Part shown: positions 47,256 through 59,300 of the stretch, one piece after another
Position numbering within the stretch: position 1 is the first letter of the stretch
How the letters are laid out: each line of letters opens with the position of its first letter
From: Asterella californica
Lineage: Eukaryota; Streptophyta; Marchantiopsida; Marchantiales; Aytoniaceae
DNA: 64,000 bases
Direction: 5' to 3'
Assembly (NCBI GenBank): GCA_036924285.1
Contig: JAYKYS010000017.1
Location: 5,995,501-6,059,500, forward strand
The notes under the pieces: model-generated
The model's database searches: none
Told to the model about the DNA's origin: nothing
The model's input: only the letters and a program-made list of their open reading frames with translations
Made by a program: the position numbers and the translations under genes

Positions 47256-47344
47256 ATGTCAAGAGAAAAACGACCTCTGGAGAAAGATTCCACGAAGGAA
47301 GGTATGCCTGAAGAGAAAAGGCAACGTCTTCCTGTTCTTGCCAG
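47256..47344 (+). CDS. CBP60 exon 1 (start codon)
   Basis: The start is the first ATG in frame after an in-frame TAA at 47,178-47,180. The peptide begins [12 protein letters not shown] and contains EEKRQR, a basic patch fitting a nuclear protein. The exon ends after AG at 47,344, before the donor GTAAGG. Its last two bases complete a Ser codon with the first base of exon 2 (LPVLA-S-VIVEA). An acceptor-like CTTACAG at 47,201-47,207 would allow a leader intron just upstream. Confidence 0.85.
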
Positions 47345-50300
47345 GTAAGGCTTCTAAGTGGGCATCACGGTATGGCATTGGTTTTCTCTTTTGAGGAGCA
47401 GAATAGTTCAAATATTCCTTCCTTTCTTCACCAGAGGAGACATGTTGCGATTCATGCGAGAGAAGTATGGATACCTGCCTGCCCAGCGTGTATGAGGTAC
47501 TTGGGAGCTGAGTGCGCACCTACTCATTTCATGCTGCGATTTCAGTGGAATTTGAGCTGAAGGGTTATCGACGGGCTTCTGGAACATCGAAGTATCCTTG
47601 TTGATTACTCTTGGTTTTGTACAGTTATGGGTATAACGAAGATGCACATCATTTCTTGCTTCATAATGGTTGAGGTTCCCACTGTATTGTGCTCTCAGTA
47701 ACGCATGTCCAATTGTTGCCGATGCTGTCCTTCCCGTGACGTTTATTCATAATGTTGCCTCATAACTTTCTTCATGGTCTACCACCTAGATTGCTTGTTT
47801 GCTTGCTTACGGGTGCTTATTATGGTTCTTGGAACGATTCATACTACCTCATTCTTGTAGTTCTCCTCATTTCCTGGATAACTCGCTCTTGATGCATTTT
47901 GCACATTTTCTGTTGTGCATTAGTATGCACCACATATTGGACATGCCACCTCTTCTGCTCTTACATACGTGGGGGAACTATCTCTGGAAACGTGATTATT
48001 CTACACATCCCCATGGGTTCGACCTTTGGTTATAAGCATTCGCTGTCTACTCACTGAAGGGCTATCGACGGTCTTCTGGAACATGGAAGTATCCTTGTTG
48101 ATTTCTCTTGGTTTCTTACAGTTTTCTGTATAACTAAGATGCACATCAGCTCTCTCTTCATTATGGTTGAGGTACTAACTGTACTGTGCTCTCAGTAACG
48201 CGTGTCCAGTTGTTGCCAATGCTGTTCTACCCGTGGCCTTTGTTCATACAGTTGCCTCGTAACTTTCTTCATGGTCTACCACCTAGATTGCTTGCTTGAT
48301 TTCTTACGGGTGCTTATCAGTTGGTTCTTGGAATGATTCATACTACCTCACTCTTTTAGTTCTCCTCATTTTCTGGATAACTCGCTCTTGATGCACTTCG
48401 CACATTGACTTTCTGTTGTGCATTAGTATGCCCACATATTGTACATGCCATCTCTTTTGCACTTACATACATGGAGGAACTCCGCTTGACATTCGCTAAC
48501 TCTGCGCCCACCTACTCAGTACCTAAGGGCATCAGTGATGGATGGGCAAATACATTCTCTTCTTTTACTACCTCTGTATGTCTTTTCCTCTATTCACTGA
48601 CTAAATCTGTGCTCCTCAACTCCTGCATTAGATTCTATGGTTATCGGTATCTACCTTTTGATTGGATAACCTTCGCTTCTTTCAACGTTGCAGTAGACAA
48701 ATCTAGTTCAGTCTTCATTTCTGCATGGGAGTTTGCATTTAGCCTTTGAAGCATACTGCATTTGTTCTCATGTCATTGTCTACTCGAATTCGACGATATA
48801 CCGAGAGGAACCTATACTGGAAATGTGCTTTGCACTACACATTTCCATTGGCACACCCTCCGGTTTTATAACAATTCGCTAACTCCGCTCGGCATTCGGC
48901 CCCTAATTGATTCTCACTGTGCACTTGTGGCTGGACTAATTGCGTGATACCCCTATACTAGAGAGTGGTGCTTGAGCATATCTGCCATTCTCGACGTATG
49001 AAGATATCTCCGCTCCTCATTGTTAGCGCACATTCGGCCCCTTATTGATTCTCACTGTGCACTTGGCTGGGCGAATTGCGTGATACCCCTATACTAGAGA
49101 TTGGTCCTTGAGCATATCTGCCATTCTCGACGTATGAAGATAACTCCGCACGGCATTGTTAGTGCACATTCGGCCCCTTATTGATTCTCACTGTGTACTT
49201 GGCTGGGCTTATTGCGTGATACCACTATACTAGAGAGTGTTCCTTGAGCATATCTGCCATTCTCTACGTATGAAGATAACTTCGGTCGATCACTTCCCCT
49301 ACTCATCTACAGCCTAACCTTCTCTGTTGGTTGCTGATGAAGTCAGAGAGCTGGTTGAGGTGCATGTGACGGGAAGATGTTCCGCTGCATGCTCTGAGTG
49401 TATCTATAAGGTGATTAGGTTTCTGAGCGTACACCTACTCAGTGCCATATACATCAGTTACCCTGTGGGCAAATATTCGACCTATATTCTGTTCTCTTCT
49501 TTTGCTTTATATCTTCGGCCTGCCTGATAGCTCATTTCACTCATTTCACTCGCTAAATCTTTGCTGCTCAAATTTAAAGCTCTTCGTTTGGCAGTTGGCT
49601 GTCTCATGCTTGTTGCCATCGGCGATCTTCACTTAATACACTATCGTTCTGTTGAACTCCTGCTCTCAGTTCATTTCCAGCTCTTTCCGTTCTGCACTTG
49701 ATGCACTTGATGTTGTTAGAATCAGTCACATTGCGGTTATCTCGGTTGCATTGCACTCTGCATCACACTATACCAAGAACCTTATCTGGAAATGTGCGTC
49801 TTGCTGGACATTCCCATCGGCACACCCTTTGGTTACAAAGAATTCGCTAACTCCGCTTGACTCCGGTCGTGTGGTATTCATTGCCCACTAAGTATAGTTC
49901 TGGATTGCCTTTCTGTAGTCGGTTCTCGGTATATACACCTCGATGTGCAGATCTTGGTTTTCGTCTTTTCACATACGTTTAGGCAAAGCGATGTGTGTCC
50001 GTTTGTTAGCCAAGGTCACTGATCTATCACTACACAAAGACTGGGAGTTCGCCCTCAGATGTCCCGGAACTGGACAGAAGCTCCTGGACCGACAAGGCCC
50101 TGATGAGTCGGTTAAGTCTTCATCCGATTGACCACTTTCCTACTCATCTACAGCCTAACCCTCAAGACACTAAGACTGTACGCGAGGTCTCTGGTCGCAA
50201 GGTTACGGAATACAAACTTAATGAGTGCCCTCTTCGGTGGGTTCAACATTCACGGTTGCATGTGGTAGTTCTTGTAGTGTGGACTGACATATATCCAGCT

Positions 50301-53300
50301 GGGTGCATGTGTTTAACGTTGACATCATTTTTGGCAGTGTTATAGTGGAAGCTGTCAAGATGGATAGTCTTCAGAAGTTGTGTTCAACGCTGGAGCCTCT
50401 ACTGCGGAGAGTGGTAAGTATGCAGCATTCTGTGTCAGCATCCCGTCTGCATTTCAACTCTTAAATTTTCTCTTTCAAGGAGTGCTTCAGTACAGCTTCA
50501 TCTTTGTGTTAGGCTCCATATCATCGTGTCAGCAAAACCGTGTTTACCTTTACCCTCTGTACACCGACCCGGTATACTTGCCACGACTGCTTGAGCGATC
50601 ATCAGAAACCAAAGTGGATTTCAAGTAATTGTGTATCTCAATGTCATGGATTACCTTCATGCTCTGTTTCCTCCTTGCTAGCTGTGGAAAACTTTCGGTT
50701 GACCTCCTGTCCCACATTTTGGTTGAATAGTTCAAGGAGTACCTCGTAGTCCATCTTAAGCATTTGTGCATTTGATCTTCTTGAGCAATGATGTGACTTA
50801 GTTTGCCATGCACTCTCGTGAAACTGGGAGACGAAGATCCATGTACCAAACCTCCTCCCAGCAGTATGGCTGAAGGTGGTCGCCGAGCATGTTTCTAAAG
50901 GCTCGTGTAGGGTCTGGGGCCGACCGCGCAGTGTTACTGGCGAAGGTTCTGTTCCTTGACTGGCATTACATCCACAGCTTAACGAACTGTTTTCCTGCAC
51001 ACCACGCGCTCTATTCTCTAATGCGTAGTAGCTGTTTCGGATGCTAGTACTAAGCAAAACTTTGGTTATAAAGTTGAAAGCCCTTCGGTTTATGATCGGC
51101 ACCGCTTCTACTACTGCAGGAGTAGTAGTGTGGGAGGAATCTTGTCTGGATCCCCCACTGGTAGAGTGTGGGTACATAGCGAAGCTCAATTGGCGATGGT
51201 AACTGAAACAACTAGAGTGCAGCAGATACCCAACGAAGGTGTTTAACACCACGTGAGTTAAAGAAGCCAGGACTTGGGACTAAAACAATAGCCGAAATCC
51301 TGAGAGTTGCAGACCTACCGAGAAGTGGAAATGAATAAACTTGGAAACGAAGAGGCACTGGTTAGGGTTTCCCGGCAGAAGACGGAGGTGGCCTGTCAAA
51401 TTGACGAGGGTGTACACAGGAGAACTTGGCTTCAGGACCTACCTTAGAGGAATCCCTAACCTAGATACAAGGTTCAAGTTTAAGTTTCCAGGAGGAAGCA
51501 TCTAGTTGAATAGCATATCGAGGTCTTTTCCTCTGTCAAGGTGGGGACGAAGATGCTGTGTAGAATTTAGTACTCACAGAGCGGATCTGTTTAGTGACGA
51601 TAAAAATATCGTACCGCCGGACTTGTTCACTACATTCAGTCTCCTGGAGCCGAAACCCAAGCAGCTGCTTGTTCCCCAAATCCTTTGGAGTCAGCCTGAC
51701 AAAGTCTCTTCTCTTCGGTCGTTGATCTAGCCGAATCCCTCCTGGATGGAAGTTGGTAGGTGAAGATGAACAAGCTCTATGATAACTCGCTTGCTACTTG
51801 TGGAAGTCACCCTGCCTCAGGAAGCTGTCTTTACTGCTTTGTGTTCATCTTCTCAACCCATCCTTGTTTCTAGCACCGTGCAGCCAGGACGCGGTGTCTA
51901 TGGTCGAAAGTCTACGGCATTTAAATTTTAAGGAGTACATCCTACCGGGTTCACTGAACTTTGGGGGTTACCTTCATTGTGTCAGCATGGTTCTTGAGAA
52001 GAAGCTGCAAATATGAGTAACCTTTGCACAATGTGGATGAGGTTGTTTTCTCAATGTCTCTCTTAAGTTCAAAGTAGTGTCTCTTAAACTTTCCCGGACT
52101 CGGACATGGGCACGTGGACAATATTTAGTGGGTGTCAAAGTTAAGAGGAAATATCTCTCAACGACTGCGAGAGAAAAGGCCGTAACTTCGTTGCTTGTTG
52201 CTTACCGTAGACCGTGGTTCATTCGCGCTTGTGTATGGACATTACAATCCTCTATTTAATTGATTTTCTATTAAAAAAAATTGATTTTCAGTTAAAAAAA
52301 TTTTGATTTTCAGTTCTGATATCGAGAATAATACTTCAGAGCAGTAGATTTTCTACTACTGCAGAAGTAAACGTGCGAAAAGAGTGAAAATCCATTAGAA
52401 AAACGCCCGTGCGGAGGTGACCCGTCAAGGTCAAGCCGAAGTCGTAACTTCCTCCTGCGGAGGTGCCCGCAGGAAACACCCTTCAATGTTTGGCCGAAGT
52501 AGTAACTCCCCCGCGGGTCAAGTATCTTTCCAACTTTGAAACCCCTATTAGACACAAAGAACAGACAGTAAATTGCAGCAGCAGTCGATGATAGGATACA
52601 GACATCTCCATGCCTTAAACCCCTAATTACCTAAGAAGGATTTAGATAGAAAACTCCAGAGTCTGTCCAGATGTTCCAGTCTCAAAGTTCCTTCACCTCG
52701 AATAATCTACTTTCCTAAGTAAAATATGATGGATATATGGGGGTTGGAGGGAAATGTTTCTAGATGTGGGATAATCTTTTTAATCGGTCAATCACCGGAA
52801 CTGGAAGTGGGAGGCAGACCGTAGTCCGAGAGTGGAATCTAACACTTGTCTAAGGGTGGAATTCTCGGAGGATGGATGTAACAGGACCACATGTCTTACT
52901 GTCGAGAAAGGGCCATCGTAAGGTTAACGCGTTTTCGTTGAAGAAGTTCCTTGTCTGTGGAGACCTTACATTCAAAATTCGAACTGTGGTCTTGCACAAC
53001 ACACACCTTTTCACGAATATGGAGCTGCTGTTTGGGATGCTCGGCAGGAATGTAGCTGATGATCGATTACTCTTGTATTTTGATGTACGTGCGAGTTAGA
53101 GTTTACAAGCACTCTTGATACAAGTTTCCTTGATCAGTTTGTAATCAAGGTGATGAGTTAGGTGCATATGAGTAGTTGGGCCAAGGCGTTTATAATTCCC
53201 TAGGTTGTACACCGCGTAGGGATATATGCTGGGTCACGCCATGCGTTTATAGGGGATGCGCAGTCTTTCAGGATAGAACGCGTCAAAAGTCTTTCCAGCT

Positions 53301-56300
53301 TTGACACGATTGCCTCACGTGTTGGTGTCCTCATGGTCTGTGCTGTCTGTGAAACATGAGGCCTTGGTCGCGTTGGTTTCCTGTAGGCTCCAACTCACGT
53401 TAGATGGCTCAGGAATGCTGAGGGTTGGATATGGTTGTTAGATTAATTCAAATTATCCCATGCCATTGAACACCTTCTTGAGAGTAACCAGCAACTACCT
53501 TAGCATTCCTTTGGTAAATCCTGTCATCCAGGGGATTGACAAGGCAAGAATCTATTTCCCTCTTTCATGTGCTCAACCAGCAAACCTTTGACACGCTGAT
53601 ACGTAACAACGTCGTTGGTATGAAGCAGGTTGGTGAGGAAGTCGAACGTGTACTGGCCAAACTTGCTCCCTCAAAAGTCGGTCTACGGTGAGTTGCAGCC
53701 GGTCCATCATAAGTAACTTATAAGATCTTAGATTCTTCTCGACCCACTTGGAGTTCTTGTTGCGCGCAGTACAAGTGAGGTGCTCTGCAGAGGGTTCGGC
53801 GTGTTCCAGTGCACGGATATCTTTTGTGCGTAAAGATATTGTGATATGTTGCAGATCATCTCCAAAGCGATTACAAGGGCAAGATTCTAGGAATCTGCGA
53901 CTCCAGTTCCGAAATAAGCTAGCTCTCCCATTGTTTACCGGAAGTAAGGTGGAGGGTGAGCAAGGGTCTGCAATCCATGTGGTTCTTCAAGACGCCACTG
54001 CGGGTCATGTTGTGACCACTGGAACCGAAGCTTCAGCCAAGCTTGAAGTTGTAGTTTTAGAAGGTGACTTTTCAGCCGATGATGAGGAAGATTGGTTACA
54101 AGAGGAGTTTGAGAACCATGAAGTCAGAGAAAGAGATGGGAAGAGACCGCTTTTAACTGGTGATCTTTCAGTGACACTGAAAGAAGGTGTCGGCACTCTT
54201 GGGGAGATGACGTTCACGGACAACTCAAGCTGGATTCGGAGCAGAAAGTTCCGCCTTGGAGTAAAAGTATGCTCGGGATATCTCGAGGATTTGCGTATCC
54301 GAGAAGCCAAAACTGAAGCTTTTACTGTGAAGGATCACCGCGGGGAATGTAAAGTACTAAACTTTGAGGCACTTCGTGTTGAAACTGCTAAAGAAATTAA
54401 ACAAAAACCATAATTCGCCAAAGAAAGCGAGCTAATTTCACTTGGAGAGGACGGTGGAGCTTCCATTTTGAGATGAAAACCGCTGATTCGTACATCCCTC
54501 ATCATTGAGTCCGCTGTACCTGACCTATCCGTTGTTTGTGAGGACAGTGTATAAAAAGCATTACCCTCCTGCTTTAAACGATGAAGTCTGGCGATTGGAT
54601 AAGATTGGCAAGGACGGGGCCTTTCATAAAAGGTTAAATCAGTCTGGAGTCCAGACTGTCGAGGACTTTCTCAGGCTGGTCGTCATGGATCCGCAACGGT
54701 TGCGAAATGTGAGTTCACTTTCTGACGTGCTAGCTGTTTGGTGATATTCATTAGTGATATTCATTTACTGTATGTTCATGTTTGTCATTATCTCTTTTCA
54801 GGCACTTAACTTTTTGCTTACCCTCTCTATTAGAGTTGTAGATGGTCGCTTAGATCGTTAGGTCACATATTGTACTAGCCATCTCTCCTGCACTACGCTG
54901 GCTGGGTGAAGCATCTTGGAATTGTGCTTTTGTCTACACATTTCCCCTTGGTCCGACCTCGGGTATATAGACCCGCTTACTTGCTCAACATTACGTTTTT
55001 AGCTGCTCTCTCGCACAGATCGTTAGGCATCGCATTTTTTACTTGTCTTCTGTCTTGCAGCTATCTGGGGGTATTATCTTGTAGATGTGCTTACCCTACA
55101 CATTTCCCCTTTGCCCGATCTCGGTTATATACATTCGCTAACTTTTCAAGATCGTAAACATTCGGCCGCTAATTGCTTCTCACTATGACTTGGCTGGATG
55201 AATGGAACCTTCCCCCTCTCCAAACCAGATGGCAATTTCCGAAATCGCGATGGTTCGGTTGATACCCTCAAATTCCTTCAAGTAGCCTCACCGACAGAAA
55301 GGAGCTGGATGAATATCTTGCAATCTTTCTTCCCTTCTGGTTATAATGTCGAGGGCAAGTCCAACAATTGAACTCCACCGATCCAGTTAGACTCCAATTT
55401 TAGATGGTTGAAGTCTCCCAAGGAGATTAATAACATTGATGGTTTCAACAGTAACCATTATAAACTTGTCACTGCTTCCGACCTATCCCTTTGGCTCAGT
55501 TTCTTGCTTGATAATCTGTTTCTAACTTTCGGTTCTACTTTCTTGTAGACTAGGACGACTAAGAAGTGTAGGCCATTCTAACCTCTGTTCTAAACTGCGT
55601 TTGTTCACTGCTATATTCTAGATCTACGACCTTCGTAAGTACTTCACCTCCACTTACTGGACTTAGTGTCTTTCTAATATTCAGAGTAAAAACCCGTTGT
55701 TCTAAGCCGACTTCTACCCTCGTTATGGTTCTCTAGCTAGAGTTCTTTAAAGTCTGACTTGCAGTTTCAAGTTCAAACTATGGCGGCTCCTCAATCTAAC
55801 TTTTGCACATAACCCTAACGATACAGACCTAATTATCGTTATATAAACAACTAGGTACGCACCATACAGGCACTACCTCCTCCACCTCCGCTGCGGAGCA
55901 TCCCTCACCCTCTAGGTGGGACTCACACACATGCTACTTTCCAGTATGGCACTTGCAATTCTTTTGCTCCTCTTTCGTTCTCTCCTACACTACATCGCTG
56001 TTTGCTGTCTCTCTGCCAACCTCACTGATCTACCACCGCACAAAGACTGGGAGTTTGCCCTCAGATGTCCCGGAACTGAACAGAAACTCCTGGACCGATA
56101 AGGCCGTGATGAGTCGGTTAAGTCTTCATCTGATTGACCACTTTTCCAACTCATCTACAGCCTAACCCTCTCTGTTGGGTGCTGATGAAGTCAGAGAGCA
56201 GGTTGAGGTGCATGCCACGGGAGTGTGTTCTGTTGCATGCTCCGAGTGCTTCTTGTGGTAATTAGGTTCTTTGGTGTACACCTACTCAGTACCTAAGTTC

Positions 56301-59300
56301 ATCAGTGATGGACGGGCAAATACAGGCTCTTCTTTTACTACCTCTGTATGCCTTCTCCTCTATTCACTGACTAAATCTGTGCTCCTCAACTCCTGCATTA
56401 GATTCTATGGTTATCGGTATCTACGTTCTGCTTGGACAGCCTTCGTTTCTTCTTGCAATGGATTGTATGGTTCAGCGCTATCGACGTTTTGATTGGATAA
56501 CCTTCGCTTCTTTGAATGTTGCAGCAGACAAATCTATTTCGTCTTCATATCTGCATGGGAGTTTGCTTTTAGTCTTGAAGCATACTGCATTTGTTCTTGT
56601 CATTGTCTACTCGAATTCGACGATATACCGAGGGGAACCTATTCTGGAAATGCTTTGCACTACACATTTCCATCGGCACGCCCTCCTGTTATATAACAAT
56701 TCGCTAACTCCGCTCGGCATGGTTAGCGCACAGTCGGCCCCTAATTGATTCTCACTGTGTACTTGGCTGGATTAATTGCGTGATACCCCTATACTAGAGG
56801 GTGGTCCTTGAGCAAATCTGCCATTCTCGACGTATGAAGGCAACTCCGCTAATAGGACAGACCTCGCTAACTGTACTCATCGCACCCCACTTGGGATCTT
56901 CTTCACTCGCGACTCCCCCCTCCCCTCCTGCAACCGGCTTCCCCCTTACCCATATATATCTTTTATACCCTCATCAGTATACCACTCTCTTACGCTCTGT
57001 TCTCTTTGATCAGTGCTCTCGCCGTAGGACAGCGACCAAGCTCAGTCCTCTTTGCTACTTCCGTTACTCGCCGTAGACCAGCCCTTCTAAAGGGATACTA
57101 TTCTTCCACTCTAGCCACTTCTGCTACGACCTCTGCTCCCCGCCTACAACTGACTACCCCCTGACCCATATATATCTTTTATACCCTCGTCAATATACCA
57201 CTCTCTTACGCTCAGCAGTGCTCTCGCCGTAGACCAGCGACCAAGCTCAGTCCTCTTTGCTACTTCCGTTACTCGCCGTAGACCGGCCCTGCTAAAGGGA
57301 TACTATTCTTCCACTCTAGCCACTTCTGCTACGACCTCTACGCTGAAAGTCCGGATTCGACATATACTGCTACCACTGACCTCCGACAGCTCCTCCACCT
57401 CGCGGTCCACTCCGGGGCTTCGATTGATAAGGCGGATCGCTCCGAGTCTTCGTTTACTCGACTAGGAGCCTTCCTCCAGCATTCACGCGATAAGTAATTC
57501 CTTACTTCCTACATTTATTGCACAATACTGGATATCACTGGCGTACTTTTCATCTTATTCATTTAGAACGCCTACCGCACATTCAATCGAATATCTCCAT
57601 GGTTGCAAAATTAGGTTCTATTAATAGTGAACTACATAGGATCAACTCTAAGGAGAGTTAAGAGGAGGTTTGTACTCGATACCTCTTCTTTCCTTCTCTT
57701 CCTCATCGAAGATAAGAAATATCAGTTAAAGAAAATAATGAGACGCACGAGAAGCTGGCTGGTACGGCAACAATATATCAAAGGTTCTCTTGCATGAGAC
57801 AGCGACTTAGAACAGTTCATAGAATACAGCTAAACTAAACTGTATGATATGTGGGGAGCTATTCGAAAGGCCCGCTTGATTAGATCCGTGTCTGCACTTC
57901 TTACTTCCATTCGAAATATTGCACATCGTATAACTTCTGTTTTGATCAATACTCCTTTACTTTACAGATTTTACTCTCAAATCGTTAATTGTTGAATCCA
58001 CGCTCATCGCTGTAATTTACTAATCTTACGTATTTCTAAAACCTCACGCCGACATTTAGATCATTGTGGATTAGTTTTCAAGAACTAATCCGGCTCATAA
58101 ACCCTAGTCTCTAGTATATACCCCAACCATACAGACCTAAATATCACTATATAAACGAGGGTATAGACTTCCTTACATCACAGGGTTCTCCTTTTCTGCA
58201 CACTGGGAGTTTCAGGTGAGGCACTGTACCCACACTATGTGTATGTTCGCTCAATATGTTATGTGCTCACTGGTTTTTTCATAACATCACGACTTCTTGC
58301 TATCTCGTTGCCAAGCTCACTTATTTACCACTGCACAAAGACTGGGAGTTTGCCCTCAGATGTCCCGGAACTGAACAGGAACTCCTGGACCGACAAGGCA
58401 CGGATGAGTCGGAAAAGTCTCAACTTCGGTCGATCACTTCCCCTCAGCCATCCACGAAGGTTTAGCTGCGCCCTAACGTTCAGCTAATGCAAGTTGAGTC
58501 ACGAAGTTACGCTCATCTACAGCCTAACCCTCTCTTAACCCTCTCTGTTGGGTGCTGATGAAGTCAGAGAGCTGGTTGAGGTGCATGTGACGGGAAGGTG
58601 TTCCGCTGCGTGTGTGGTAATTAGGCTTCTGAGTGTACACCTAGTCAGTGCCTATATGCATCAGTGACATTGTGGCAAATATTCTACCTATATTCTCTTC
58701 TCTTTCTGTATACGGACTGCCTGATAGCTCACTCCACTCGATGATAACTCATTTCAATCAATAGAATTCTTAAATTTTAAGCTACTCGGTTCTTGGCTCT
58801 TTCCTTCTTGCTCGCCATCAACGAACGTCACTCCATACACTATCGTTCGGTTTAACTCCTGCTCTGTCATTTCTTTCCAGTTTTGTTTTTCCCGTTTCTG
58901 CACTTGATATGTTTAGAATCAGTAACATTGCATTTCTCGGCTGCATCGCATTCACTCTATACCAAGGGGAACCTTATGTGGAAATGTGCGTCTACTACAC
59001 ATTCCCATCGGCACACCCTTCGGTTACAAGCAAGTCGCTAACTTCGCAGTTCAGCGCACATTCGGCCTCTATTGGATACTTACTACGTACTTGGCCCGGT
59101 ATTTCCTTCTGTAATAGAGAGTGGTCCTTGATAAAATTTGCCATTCTCGACGTATGGATATATGTACTTGGCTGGGCTAATTGCGTGTACGCCTATACTA
59201 GAGAGTGGTCCTTGAGCATATCTGCCATTCTCAACGTATGAAGATAACGTTATTGGAATCTCGAACTTTGATTCTTTTGTGTACTTAGACGACAACGCGT

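Noticed and set aside
48405..48749. ORF over the middle part of the intron repeat, with similar peptides at 56,271-56,492
   Set aside because: The shared peptide only reflects the shared repeat. Other copies carry frameshifts and stops at different places, so no selection on coding is seen.
49327..49420. GATGAAGTCAGAGAGCTGGT block resembling CBP60 exon 3 (GEEVERVL)
   Set aside because: The likeness covers only a few codons and does not extend into flanking exon sequence or splice sites. Coincidence is more likely than exon duplication.
50088..50125. CTGATGAGTCGG in the repeat core resembling a hammerhead ribozyme
   Set aside because: The GAAA box and the three-stem layout are missing. Only box A and one short stem can be drawn, and the order around it is wrong for any permutation.
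50644..51252. 202-codon minus-strand ORF inside intron 2
   Set aside because: It has no recognisable domain, lies antisense in an intron, and overlaps repeat-like sequence. Its length is within chance for a region with few stops.
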